Shown piece after piece: positions 30,603-41,445 of a DNA stretch of 64,000 nucleotides (its first letter is position 1; every line of letters begins with the position of its first letter). Under the pieces are notes generated by a model that saw nothing but the letters and a program-made list of their open reading frames with translations, searched no databases and was not told the origin of the DNA. The stretch comes from Aristolochia californica (taxonomy: Eukaryota > Streptophyta > Magnoliopsida > Piperales > Aristolochiaceae), in assembly GCA_029961685.1 (NCBI GenBank), contig JARWKL010000002.1, positions 14,786,908 through 14,850,907 on the forward strand, given 5' to 3'. The position numbers and the translations under genes are program-made.

Positions 30603-32275
30603 CAGGAGCCGGTGACATTACCGAAGCTCGCAAACTCAATCTTTGAAATGGACCAGCCACCTGAACAAGACAACTCCAAGAGGCCTCCCTCGGGAACAGA
30701 CCCACAAACGGTTCCCACAATGACTGTTTGGAAGTTAACTCCAGTTGGGTTTCCTCTGAATTCTTCGAACAAGGTCACAATGTTGCCATCCGGTTTCAAG
30801 AATGATCTGGGCACAAGATAACATTTTTGAGTGGGTTGGCCACACTCGATCGCACATTTTCCTAGGTTGTAGCCACCATGGTAATCACATTCACCCCATC
30901 CTTCCAATGCGGAGGAGAAATTGGACCAGAACCTTCCAATGCTGCATCCATTTACCCAAGGTTTGGAGATTCACCATGACTAGGTCCAATCCAAGAGGAG
31001 CTTTGAAGGTTGTTCTGTACCAATTCATCATTTTGTTGATGGTCATATTCGCATATTGCAATTTGTGTTTGGACACATTAGAGTGAAGCTGCTACTTGTC
31101 TCCATCCAACCCAACCTTGTATGTCCACTAGCTCTTTGACAGATCTTTGACAAATTTCCCATCAAAGACCAACTGGACTGGATCACATCCAATGCCAGAC
31201 AAAAACATATCAAAAGCAGCATTGTAGTTTGCCAAGCCAACAGTGGCACTGAGGAGATTCAAGTGATTTTTTTCTTGTGTAATGTGAATAGGAACCTCCA
31301 AAACAAAATTGACTTTTCCATTTTTACGGTCCTGGGTCATGGATCGAGTAACACGGCGTGGGAGTTGGGAATCCAGCACTGGTACTGAGTTGCTGGATTC
31401 GGTAAGGAGGGTTCCCTTCTTTGGGTACTCTTCCACCAATGATCAGTCTCCCTTTTTATGATCTCATTCTAGTGCTAAAGTTATAGCTAGAATGGAAGTA
31501 ATTCAGGTGGAGAAAGAATGGAGAAATACCTGTTTTGCTCACATTAATTAGGGTTTCAACCCTGATTTGATGCAGCTCCTTCTAGGAGTTGAAGACCTAG
31601 CTTGATGGGGCAGCCTTGGCTCACGTTGATGTTGTTCTTGCTCTATTTTCGTGATGAATTCCCAGCAAGAAGAGTTGCTATAACTTTTCACATGAAAGAA
31701 CCAGAATTATTCCTCTTTTGCTGCTCATCAAGAGGGAATGGAACCCAACTTCTTGTTGACTCTGGTGATGAGAGAAGATCCTCTCTTTGGGTTCAGAAAA
31801 GGGGCAGGAAGCTCCTTTTCTTAGTATGGATGATGAGGGATGAATTTGGGTGAAGATGGATAGCAATGGAGGGTGAAGGTTGGATTTTTGGAGTAAACCC
31901 TAAACTCAAGATCAAGAGGTGATGTCAACCTATTTAGACTAGGTTATTCTAAAATCTCAAAGCTTACCAATTTCATTCATACCTTTCCCTTAAATAGGTC
32001 ACGTCAAGGAGTTTTAGGGTTAGGGTTACAATAATTCCCCATAATGCCCTTACATATAAAGTAATTAGAAATAACTCCTACTTAAAAAAATATAAGAAAT
32101 AAATCCTACTCAAAGAAATATAAGAATTAAATCCTATTGAGTGAGTTGTTGTTGTCTCCTTCATTGTGTGACTCAGTGTGCTATTGAGTCCACAACATCC
32201 ATACGCAGGCCCATACTGGCAGCCAACAAATTTTCCATTTAAAAATGCATGGAGGACATGTCCACAGGAGTTCAC
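30603..32275 (-). pseudogene. Captured beta-galactosidase (GH35) C-terminal fragment
   Basis: Minus-strand reads in order: LGVNSCGHVLHAFLNGKFVG, then after removal of a solo LTR LNLLSATVGLANYNAAFDMF, DPVQLVFDGK, WYRTTFKAPLGLDLVMVNL, CDYHGGYNLGKCAIECGQPT, CYLVPRSFLKPDGNIVTLFE and LELSCSGG..ISKIEFASFG. These are the C-terminal jelly-roll part and the start of the SUEL-type lectin domain of plant cell-wall beta-galactosidases. No introns are seen over about 800 bp of coding sequence. The catalytic GH35 domain is absent, so the fragment has no enzyme activity. Sense matches element sense. Confidence 0.88.
31322..32197 (-). repeat. Solo LTR F4 in the beta-galactosidase fragment
   Basis: 876 bp, family F, with perfect target duplications TCCAT (31317-31321 and 32198-32202). 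Excision restores the coding order. It keeps a telo-box-like TTTTAGGGTTAGGG at 32012-32025. Confidence 0.9.
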
Positions 32276-32289
32276 TCCCAGTGTCACTT

Positions 32290-32773
32290 CCTTGTTGAAG
32301 ATGGGATCGCTCCTTTATCGACGAGATTTTGGAAGAATATGCTTCCAATTTCCGAAAATCTGGGTGCCCACCGTGTGATTTCGGAAGTTTTGAGGCCGAT
32401 TTCGGATTTGATGTCTCATACTCTGATTTCTAATGTGCAAAGTCCCAGCTGTTCGCTTTGGATTTCCCTGGGTGGAAAATGGTAATTTTTTTGGCCCTTG
32501 GCCTTTCTGCCAGTCCGAAATAGCTTTTGCTGCCTCTCGTTCAGTGCTTATTTCGTGCTCGAAGAATGTGAAATTTTCTAGCCCGTGGCCACTCTTCCCA
32601 TCCGAGACAGCGTCTGCTACCTTTCCTTCTGTGAATTTTTCATGCTCGGAGGTTTTAAACCTCTTCATTGCATAAATTTCAATAGAAGTTTTACTCATTC
32701 CCTCTTCTATTTCTTCCAATAATTCGAGTATGGCCATACATTTTTCTCAGAACGAATCGCACATTGTGTTCCC
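32290..32773 (-). pseudogene. C2 gag-like leader
   Basis: A 140-codon frame (32737-32315) starts MAILELLEEIEEGMSKTSIE and is charged and hydrophilic; no capsid or zinc motif is seen. It is followed directly by the beta-galactosidase segment, which marks the 5' join of the cargo near 32290. Confidence 0.45.
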
Positions 32774-32785
32774 GCTCTGATACCA
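32774..32785 (-). promoter_or_regulatory. C2 primer-binding site
   Basis: GCTCTGATACCA is the exact complement of TGGTATCAGAGC and adjoins the LTR C at 32788. Confidence 0.85.
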
Positions 32786-32787
32786 TT

Positions 32788-33107
32788 TTTTATGGTCCCG
32801 GATCTGACACATGGATTCGTAGGGAGGAAGAAGAGGAAAACAAAAATCAAGCCAAAGGGAAGCTTGAAAACCCTAGGTTCGTTAAGGAGAACGTACACCC
32901 CACTCGTTGTGGAGAACTCAAAACCCTTTAACCTAAATCAATGTTTATCTTTCTCATTACTCTTACCCTTTATAGGGTTCAACCTTACAAGGTTTAAGAT
33001 AAAATATTACAAAAATACCCCTATAATTGTAATATTCCAAAAATACCCATGTGGCCTAAAACTGAAATAAAAACAATTAAAATAATAATGTTATTGTGTG
33101 CATAACA
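32788..33107 (-). repeat. C2 5' LTR
   Basis: About 320 bp, TTTTATGGTCC (from TGTTATGG) to GTGCATAACA. A C-rich PPT-like tract TTACATCCCCCC (33108-33119) lies outside it, so on the minus strand this LTR has PPT before and PBS after it. Confidence 0.85.
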
Positions 33108-33246
33108 TTACATCCCCCCTCTGGGATTGGAACTCACGACGTGGGTGCCCGCTCTGATACCAAATGTTAAGTACCTAGCCAATACTACCCAAAAGACCGG
33201 CCTAGTAGGTAGCGAAAAGCCAAGTACTTAACCCAGGACCATTAAA
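33108..33246 (-). mobile_element. Partial TRIM (family E) fused to C2
   Basis: LTR E at 33165-33246 with PBS complement GCTCTGATACCAAA (33151-33164) and about 30 bp of TRIM-like interior (GGGATTGGAACTCACGACG). The second TRIM LTR is replaced by LTR C of C2. Confidence 0.7.
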
Positions 33247-33947
33247 AAAATGTATTTATGCCTAGTTTTAGAAGGAGAAAATTTCATGGTAATTTGATCT
33301 ATATTTAAATATATATTCGCATTAGAAGAATTAAAGATCATACTGGTATTCTGATTTATTGAAAATTCTGAATTCATGCCCTTTGTTTTGCGTCACTGTT
33401 TGAGTTGCTATATCTGGAAAATATCTCACTTCTCTTTGGTTTAAGGGCTTATTAATGTGTCTATGTTATTTTCACTTATTGTTACATCTATGATATTTGG
33501 TTCAAGCTACCTCCCAACTTAAGGGGGAAAAATAGAAGAAGTATAAGAAAGAGGTATTTTATTCTATATATTGTGGATAAGTTTATGTGACCAAGATATT
33601 CAAGAAAGGGGGAACACAAAACAAGAAGCTTATGCATCTAAGAAAAAATATTTAAATCAGATTATGATTATTTCATGGGTCCTTCTACAAGGTTTACAAT
33701 TTTGGTTCATGTTATATGTGTTGGAAGATGGTCATGTTATATTACAGCTACTGCTAATATGTCTCTTTGGATGAGACATTATTATTGAAGAAGAGGTGGC
33801 TTCAGTACCTTTTCTCATACCATAATTTATTTGACTCTCAAAAATATCACGGTTATGACACCATGAGAGTCGGTGCCCACATTGGGACACCATGATAAAT
33901 TTAACTTTCAAAAATATCACTATTGGGATACCATGAGAGTCGATGTC
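33247..33947 (+). other. Continuation of copia B leader and adjoining unassigned DNA
   Basis: Up to about 33440 it matches the inverted leader at 49888-50100. Beyond that nothing coding was recognised. At 33840-33947 a CACCATGAGAGTCGGTG / TACCATGAGAGTCGATG motif recurs with AAAAATATCAC between, a short imperfect tandem repeat. Confidence 0.5.
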
Positions 33948-34356
33948 TGTTGGATTCTCTAGCATGGATTAAGTCACCCGACGATCTCCTCTGAGTTCTA
34001 GTGTGGATGACAAGGAAGAAAGAAAGTGTTTTTGGTTTCTTAGAACGCCCAATGGTGGTTGATGAGTTCTGAGTGGAAGGAGAGCAGAGACGTTGTTAGA
34101 TTTGAGCTATCAAAGGAGCTCCCCCTTAGGCCTCGTGAGAGAGAGAACCTGATCTCATTTACCTATTTAAATTTTTTGCCTTCATTCATTCCATTCACGC
34201 CCTTATAAGACTAGGACGTCCCTTACACAACCAATGCAAAAGCCTTAATCTTTTTTAGGAAAATTACAACAAATGCCACTAAGTAGAAATTCGGAAAATT
34301 ACATAAGTCACCCTTGACATCTACCTGCTACTCTAGTTGCTATGCATTCCATAACA
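33948..34356 (-). repeat. K2 3' LTR and PPT
   Basis: TGTTGGATTCTCTAGC to ATTCCATAACA. The tract TCAGCCCCCCCTGCCCCC (34357-34374) to its right is the PPT, intact here though lost in K1. Confidence 0.85.
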
Positions 34357-34374
34357 TCAGCCCCCCCTGCCCCC

Positions 34375-35125
34375 ATCCTGGAGAAAGAGCTTGTCCGCAA
34401 GCACAAATGTAGGGTAAAGGGTCTAAAAGTGCTCGAGTGGTTCCCAGGAGGCTGGAAGCAAATCGGCATCAATCCACTGCACGAGTAGCTCCCAGGAGTT
34501 GTGGGAACGGCGAGCCTGCAAGACCTGTGCTGGGGAAGGAAGAGTACGCCCTTCATGCAATGGAGGCAAGGGCGTGTGTAGCATGGGTGAGTCATCGTGA
34601 AAGGTCCTCAAGAGAGAAACATGGAAGACGTCGTATATACTGGCATCGGGGGGAAGCTGGAGGCAATAAGCAACACTGCCGATATGCGCCAATACCTGGA
34701 AAGACCCATAATATTTGGGAGAAAGTTTGTGCCTGCGTGCTGTTGTAACTGAATGTTGTCGGTAAGGCTAGAGGCGCAACCAAACATAATCGCCCAGAGC
34801 AAAAGAAAGGTCCATGTGACACTTGTCATAGTGAAGCTTCATAGTGTCCTGAGCTTTCTGTAAATGAGCCTTGACCTGTGCAAGCATAGTATCCCGTTCA
34901 CCCAAGGACTGGTCGATCAGTGGTAGGTGTGATAACCCAAGTTCATAAGAGATGATGCGAGGAGGTTCACGTCCATATACCACTCTGAAGGGGATGGTGC
35001 CCAGTGCTGTATGGTACAAGGTGTTGTAACAATACTCCGCCCAAGCTAACCAATGCACCCAACGTTTGGGATGATCCCCAACGAAGCACCGCAAATAGAC
35101 CTCAAGAGTGCGGTTCACCACTACG
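34375..35125 (-). pseudogene. K2 integrase C-terminus and chromodomain tail
   Basis: Reads VVNRTLEVYLRCFVGDHPKR, WLAWAEYCYNTLYHTALGTI, LSFALGDYVWLRL, SIYDVFHVSLLRTF and SWELLVQWIDADLLPASWEP. The upstream integrase is at 38019 and beyond; about 110 bp between the two halves is missing. Confidence 0.88.
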
Positions 35126-35129
35126 GTCC

Positions 35130-35899
35130 CCAAACCTAGAGCATGACACATCATCAAGCAAACCAACTAACAATCACTAAAATATCTGATTTACTAGACG
35201 ATTTATTGCTGGCCTTAACGTCGGTTCTGGTGCCAGTCTTCTCGTCGAGTAGCTACTACTCCAGTTGACTCACAACTTAGCTAGTTATACTCTAGCAGAG
35301 TAAGGGTTAAGCTCCCTCAGGGCTCCTAAATCCATAGGTGGGACCATATGTGTTTGGCCATCAACTATAATACCGAAGAGTCAATAACTACCCCCAGGAA
35401 TGATACATAGGCTCCCTTGAAGAAGGTTTACTCGTATCAGCCATACCCATAGGTAAACATCCATAGATGAAACCGCTATCCCACATCACACTTTGAAGAA
35501 ATCTCCGTGTGACTGGCCACTAAAGGCAGCAGGAATCACGCGCTGAACACAAGTCCTTGAGTTACTCACCATAAGGTTTTCATTCAATACTTCAAGTTCG
35601 AACTGGTCAATCCCAGAATGGTTGTTTGAGTACAGAACTCTCAAACTAGGGACCAGAATTCTGGTCATCGACTACCGGAACCATTTACGCTCTCAGTTCG
35701 CAAGAGAGTACCCTGAGTCCATGACGGGGTCGGCATCGCCGGGGGACCTTCAATCAATCAAGACCGGAGTACACCAAAGGTTATCCCAATAAGAATGAAT
35801 AAGCCAAAAATAAAAACTTTAATGTACTAAGGGATAGAAACGTGGGGATTGCCCACAATGTGCTAAGTTTACAGTCGTAAGCAAGACTCTAACACAGTC
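35130..35899 (-). other. Non-coding 3' region of element L
   Basis: No protein domain recognised on either strand. Its position between the integrase end and the PPT fits the long 3' untranslated region of Athila/Tat elements. Confidence 0.5.
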
Positions 35900-36410
35900 A
35901 AGATGAAAGGACAGGTTCCTCCAAGAAAATCACCATCACCTCCTTCGGTGTGGGACATTTTCATGATACGGTTTGAGCCTCTAACCATTAACTTTGAAGA
36001 CCGACCCGTCTTCGTGATTGCGGATATCAACAGCGCCATGAGGAAACACCTGTGTAACCTCAAATGGACCGGACCACCTGGATCTCAGCTTCCCTGGAAA
36101 CAAATGCAATCGTGAGTTATAAAGTAAAACATTCTGCCCAATAGTAAAAGACTTAAGAAAAATAGATTTATCATGTAAAAGCTTTGTTCGCTCCTTGTAC
36201 AGTTTGGCATTCTCATAAGCACCATGACATATCTCCTCCAACTCATTCAATTGCAAGTTCATTTCCTCACCCGCTTGAGCCAAATCAAAATTCAAAGCCT
36301 TAATGGCCCAATAAGCTCTATGCTCAAGCTCAACATGTAGATGACATGCTTTGCCGAACACTAGGCGAAATGGAGACATCCCAATAGGAGTCAGAAGCAT
36401 GTTTTTTTTT
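35900..36410 (-). pseudogene. Athila/Tat integrase C-terminus in L
   Basis: A 159-codon minus frame includes [60 protein letters not shown] and [16 protein letters not shown], characteristic of the C-terminal integrase of this lineage. It is the only pol part left and is preceded by a T/A-rich join (36400-36420). Confidence 0.88.
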
Positions 36411-36496
36411 TTTTTTTTGTTATATCCTAACCTAAGACCATGGAGAACAAAGAAATACACTTAATAAATGCCTCCGCGGCAACGGCGCCAAAAACT

Positions 36497-38018
36497 TGAT
36501 GTGAAATTTAATTACATCAGCTTTTATACCTCACAATCGTACGAATCGTTCATGTAATCTAGTGAGAAGCAAAGGTCATATCCACAGGGAGGACTAAATT
36601 TTGTTTATTCTTTAGTCAACTAGCCTAACCAAATATGATAAATTAATCTGAACTAAACACTAATTATATCCTAAATTGTCAAGCAATAACCTAATTAACT
36701 ACTTGCACAACAGGAAACGTCAACTCTGGATTTTATCGTGATTTGTGCCTCTCTCGAGCGCACCTAACCACGAATCTGGATTCTCAATCCTTGCATCTAG
36801 CCCCTCTCGGGCGCCTAGAGTTAATGATAGAGATCGGATTACAATAGAATGCAGAGAATCAATTTCCTATTGTGATGATGCTAAAATTATCAACTTTGGA
36901 TTTTACAGTGATACGTGCCTCTCTCGAGCGCCACGTAACCACGGATCCGATTTCTCAATCCTTACGTCTAGCCCCTCTAGGGCGCATAGAGTGAATGACA
37001 GAAATCGAATTAAAATACCAAAATCCAACCTAAATTACAATCCTACCCTAACTAGCTAATTTAATCAAATATCTGAAAAAACAAATATTCGTTAAACATT
37101 AATTATCAAATCAAATTTAATAAACATTCAAAACCTAAGTTCAAACTATAGGAAAATTAAATTACAAAATGACGGATTACGCCCCTTCTCCTTCCTCCCG
37201 CTCGAGCAGCAAAGGCTGGTTCTCATGGGTGCTGCAATTTCCAGAAATTGATGGCTTCGGGTTGCAAGAGCGAGTGGCTGGAGGTAGAGACGACGCCGGT
37301 GAAGAAGGATAGAAACCCATGGATGGACGTGGTGCGGCGGACGACGGTGTGGAGCCGAAATCCTCTGATCGGCTCTCTCGAGTCTCGATCGGAGTCGAAA
37401 TAGCTTCGGAAATGGTCAAAAATGGGTAATTGACGCCGGAGGATGGTTGGAATGCGGAATTGGCATCGGAGGAGCCCTCTCGGGTCACCTCTCGGCCTGG
37501 CGAGCAGAGAATGGCAGCGTCCAACTCACCGCGACGGAGACTCTCTCAAGCTCTCCTCGGGTCTGTTCTCGGTTGCCGGATGGTGGTAGACGACGGTGAC
37601 GAACGGCGTTCGGAGGGAGCCCCCTCGGGTCTCCCCTCCTTTGGTCGGCGGCCCTTTCCCCTTTCCGTTGACGGTCCCCTGTTTTTCCCCCTTTTCGTCT
37701 CTTTTCTTTCAAAATGCTCTTACCTTAAAAATCTCTCTCTTTCACTAATGCCATTTTGGTAAATATCTCCTTCTCCACCAAAACTCTCTTGAAATTCCAT
37801 AATTGAATCCATAAAAATCATTTCAGGAAGAAATAAACCCTAAAAGCAATGAAATATAATTCAAAAGAGAAAAATATGCAATATAGACATTGATTAATGC
37901 CAAATTCAATAAATGCACGTTTCATTTGAAAACCGATAAATAACCACCAATAACACAATTATAAGGGCTATTCTATTATAATTAACCTAGTTCTCATGTC
38001 AGAATCTAGCATCTATCA
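36497..38018 (-). repeat. L 5' LTR with internal duplication
   Basis: TGATGTGAAATT to CATCTATCA on the plus strand, 1522 bp, inverted termini TGAT/ATCA. A segment of about 180 bp containing GTGCCTCTCTCGAGCGC and CTAGCCCCTCT is duplicated in tandem (36722-37020). A GC-rich block with GA/CT runs (37180-37740) gives chance ORFs. Confidence 0.75.
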
Positions 38019-38560
38019 ATCGTGTTGCGGTCACTTGTGATGGACTCCGGTAAGCCATAGAGGCGGACAATTTCATTTATGAAAAGTTGGGTGATCTGGG
38101 CTACTGTATACGGCTGAGCCAAGGGCAGGAAGTGGCCGTATTTTGAGAACCAGTCCACCACAACCAGAATAACCGATTTGCCCAAAGAATTGGGAAGGCC
38201 TTCGATAAAATCCATGGAGAGATCTGCCCAGATCTGGGATGGCAGGTGAAGGGGCTGCAGCAGGCCAGCCCGGTGGATGGATTCAGCTTTGCTCCGTTGG
38301 TAAACTTGGTAGGCGGAGACATAATCAGCAACCATCCGCTTCATGCCCCACCAATAGAAGTCCCGGCTATGATGAAAGTAAGTTTTCTGCTGGCCCTCAT
38401 GAGTACTATCATGTAAGGAAGAGACAATACTGGTGATGAGAAGGGACATGTGCTGGAGAAAAATGCGGTTCTTGTACATGATTAGGCAGTCCTGAATTGC
38501 CCACTGGCGGTCCACAGTGCCCTGCTCAATTTTCTGGTACAGTTCGAGGAGTTTAGTATG
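38019..38560 (-). pseudogene. K2 integrase N-terminal and core part
   Basis: Minus reads: TYFHHSRDFYWWGMKRMVAD, YQVYQRSKAESIHRAGLLQP (zinc Cys both changed to Tyr), [20 protein letters not shown] with catalytic Asp, YGLPESITSDRNT. It is cut by L. Confidence 0.85.
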
Positions 38561-39196
38561 TTGTTGGATCTTACCTCGGATGAAGTCCAGCAAGAGAACC
38601 CATGGTTGACTGATAGCATGCAGCTGAGGTTCCAGCAAGTCTCGGCGGGACAGTGCATCTGCACCCTTGTTGAGGTGACTAGGATTGTACTCCACCTTGA
38701 AATCAAACCCCATAAGTTTACTGAGCCAATGCTTCTAGGGGGAAGTCGTGAGACGTTTCTCCAGCAAGTACTTCAAGCTGCAATGGTCTGTGCGGATCAC
38801 AAAGTGCCGACCCCATAGGTAGGGCCTCCAATGTTGAATGGCCTTGGCAAAGCCGATGAGTGCCAATTCTTAGGTGGCTAACTTGTGGTGGTGCGGGGCC
38901 AAGTGGCAGCTAGAGTACGCGATGGGATGGTCGTGCTGCTGCAGGACTGGTCTGATGCCCCCATCGGAAGCATCACATACAATAATAAACGGTTCTTAAA
39001 AATTCGGAAGTTGGAGAACCGGTGCATAACCTAAGGATTGTTTCAGCTGGTGGAAGGATGAACAGGCAGCCTCTATCCAAGTGAAGGCATTCCGCTTGAG
39101 TAAGCTTGTCAGCGGTGCGGCGATCTGGCCATAATCACGAATAAACTTTCTGTAATACCCAGCCAAACCGAGAAACCTCATCAAGGCCGTGACCAA
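38561..39196 (-). pseudogene. K2 RNase H
   Basis: MRFLGLAGYYRKFIRDYGQI, IVCDASDGG-like and KLMGFDFKVEYNPSHLNKGA blocks are visible, with frame changes near 38820-39000. Confidence 0.8.
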
Positions 39197-40100
39197 CTAC
39201 GGAGTAGGCCAGTCCAGCACTGACTGGATTTTGTTGCTGTCCACTTTCACCCCGGAAGCAGAGATCACATGACCCAAGTAGGCGACTTCAGAGTTCCCCA
39301 TCTCACATTTGGATTTATTGAGGAACAAATGGTGGGAGCGCAGTAGCTGGAACACCTGACCCAAGTGCTGAATATGATCTTCCCAATTCTGACTATAGAT
39401 CAAAATATCATAAAAAAAAAAACAAGAACATATTTGAGTAGGAAGGGATGAAATACCTCATTCATCAGCACCTGGAAGGTGGACGAAGCATTGGAAAGAT
39501 CAAAGGGCATCACCAAGAATTCAAAATGACCATGATGTGTCCAGAAAGCCGTCTTCTCCACATCCTCAGGGTGGACCCGGATTTCATGGTAGCCGGATTT
39601 CAAGTCCAGCTTCGTAAAACATTATGCGCCATGAAGTTCGTCCAACAGTTCATCCACCACGGGGATGGGAAATTTATCCTTGATTGTGTGAGCGTTGAGC
39701 TCCCTGTAGTCCACACAGAACCTCCAAGACTTGTTCTATTTTTTTACCAACAACACTAGCGACGAGAAGGGCAAATGGCTGGGCTGAATAATGCCTTGAG
39801 TTAACATGAGCTGACACAGATGCTCTATCTCATCTTTCTGCAAATGTGGATAACGGTAGGGGTACACGAGTACTGGTTCGGTGCCCAACTTGAACCGAAT
39901 AAAATGATCACAAGCCCATATCAGCAGAAGAGCAGCAGGTTGCTAAAATAAGTCAACGAAGTCCTCAATGAGCTGACGGCCCTCTGAGTCCAGCACTTGG
40001 AGATGTTACAGAGTGCACTGTAATGGGGCATGAGTGCCATGGAGTGTGAACTGTTGTTGACCCTGGGTGAAGCTCATAGTAAGGGACTTAAAATCCCACA
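39197..40100 (-). pseudogene. K2 reverse transcriptase
   Basis: [57 protein letters not shown] with the catalytic box disrupted by an A-run frameshift (39411-39422), and VAYLGHVISASGVKVDSNKI. Confidence 0.88.
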
Positions 40101-40558
40101 AAATCGGTCCCAACTGATGCAGCCATTAATGCCCAATACTAGATCAAAGCGCAAGCGGAATGACAAGAAAATCTGCGGTGAAGGTGTGGCCTTCAATCAC
40201 AAATGGAACGGCGGAACATTCCCCCACGCTGGTAATTTTTGCGTCATTAGCTACCAAAATGGACAAGCCCGAGTTATGCTGAATTGGTAAGCCCAACTGG
40301 TTGGCTTAGGAAATTGTGGGTGTTGCCCGAGTCAACCAGTTCAAGTAACAGAAGAGCCTGGATGCCAGCATGTAGCTGCATCGTATTAGCGTTGTGTAAT
40401 CTCATCATGGCATGGAGGAAAATGGCCAGTTCTTCCGCTTCCATGAAGACCTCGTCCTCAAGGGAAGGGCTCTCTTCGGGATCCTCGACCTCTAACCAAA
40501 ACAGTCACTTGCATAAGTGGCCATGGAAGTACTTCTTGTTGCAATTAAAATAGAGGCC
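40101..40558 (-). pseudogene. K2 aspartic protease
   Basis: On the minus strand the sequence around 40330-40400 reads LLLLELVDSGNTHNFLS; the usual DSGS is DSGN. Following protease blocks are in other frames. Confidence 0.7.
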
Positions 40559-41440
40559 CTATGCCTTTCGCTGGTCCATTTCGGATTTAAAAAGGCATGT
40601 AATATATTGCGGAGGAGGAGTGGACCTGGTAGTCTCCGATGCATGTGAGGTGGGAGGTCCTTGGCGCAGAGGGGTGCTGTGATTGGAGGCAGCGCTAGAG
40701 GGCATTCTGTTCGGCCAGGGTACCAAGGATTCCTTTAGAATTCTATGTTTAGCATCCAACATCCTGGCCAAATTCATGGCATGGTCTAAGGATGAGGAGC
40801 CATGCAATTCCACTTCAAGGCGTAAAGCCTCCACCAACCCAGTAGTAAACAAAGGAACATACTGGTTTGGACTCACCAATGGACTGGCGCGGGCAAGCCG
40901 TTCCTAAAATTGTTTCTGATACGCCTCAATGGAGCTGGTTTGTTTAAGATTAACCAAATCCCCAAGAGGGTTGCTGCGTGCGGGGGGACCAAACCTCAGC
41001 ATGCAATAGTCCTTAACCATGTCCCAATCATGCACGGGATGCTCTGAATTGAACTGGTTAAAGAGACGCACTCCTCTGTCTGGGTTCCTTGGTGCCAAAA
41101 GAAGTGGTCACACCGATGAATCTAGATTAAGGGGTCAGCGGACCCATCATAGGTCGGGAATTGTAATTTGGTGTATCGGGGCACTTTGGAAGGGCTGGTG
41201 CCATGAGAGACCCCTATGTGGAAATGAGAAGGACGCAGAGGAGGGGGGGAGGGGTTGGTCGGGTGGAACTACTTGGACGGGGAGCCTCTTAGGTTCCCTG
41301 AAATTGGAGAGTTGGAGCATAGTCTCCTGGAGTTGGTCTATCCATGTGTGGAGAGCAGCTTGGTCAGACCTCATTTCGTCAATCACAGTACGCAAATCAG
41401 CTTGAGAGCAAAAATCATCCAAGGTGGTCATGTCTGATAC
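40559..41440 (-). pseudogene. K2 gag
   Basis: MTTLDDFCSQADLRTVIDEM, LFTTGLVEALRLEVELHGSS, LDHAMNLARMLDAKHRILKE and SNPLGDLVNLKQTSSIEAYQ are visible in different frames. Confidence 0.82.
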
Positions 41441-41445
41441 CACGA

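Larger units (their letters stand above)
30100..33246 (-). mobile_element. Composite insertion C2: family C element with beta-galactosidase cargo plus TRIM part
   Basis: Minus-strand order: TRIM-type LTR E (33246-33165), its PBS and a short interior, LTR C (33107-32788), PBS, gag-like leader, beta-galactosidase fragment, pol tail, PPT, LTR C (30445-30100). Flanks GAAAT (30095-30099) and AAAAT (33247-33251) are a possible target duplication with one mismatch, and the copia B leader reads across the site when compared with its inverted copy. The whole chimera seems to have integrated together. Confidence 0.7.
35126..38018 (-). mobile_element. Athila/Tat-type element L, lacking 3' LTR
   Basis: Minus-strand order: 5' LTR (38018-36497), primer site TGGCGCCGTTGCCGCGG (36490-36474), a short leader, integrase C-terminus (about 36410-35900), non-coding DNA, then a PPT-like CTCTAGGTTTGGGGA at the left edge. 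Gag, protease, RT and RNase H are gone and the 3' LTR is missing. The left boundary is within 1-3 bp because GGT is shared. Confidence 0.75.

Noticed and set aside
30603..32275. Functional beta-galactosidase gene
   Set aside because: Only the C-terminal, non-catalytic part is present, with a stop and a solo LTR inside.
36400..36420. Poly-T run as a LINE or SINE tail
   Set aside because: It lies between integrase coding and leader of L, with no target duplication or LINE/SINE features.
37430..37762. 110-codon ORF in GC-rich DNA
   Set aside because: It lies within the L LTR, is low-complexity and overlaps other frames on both strands; no domain.
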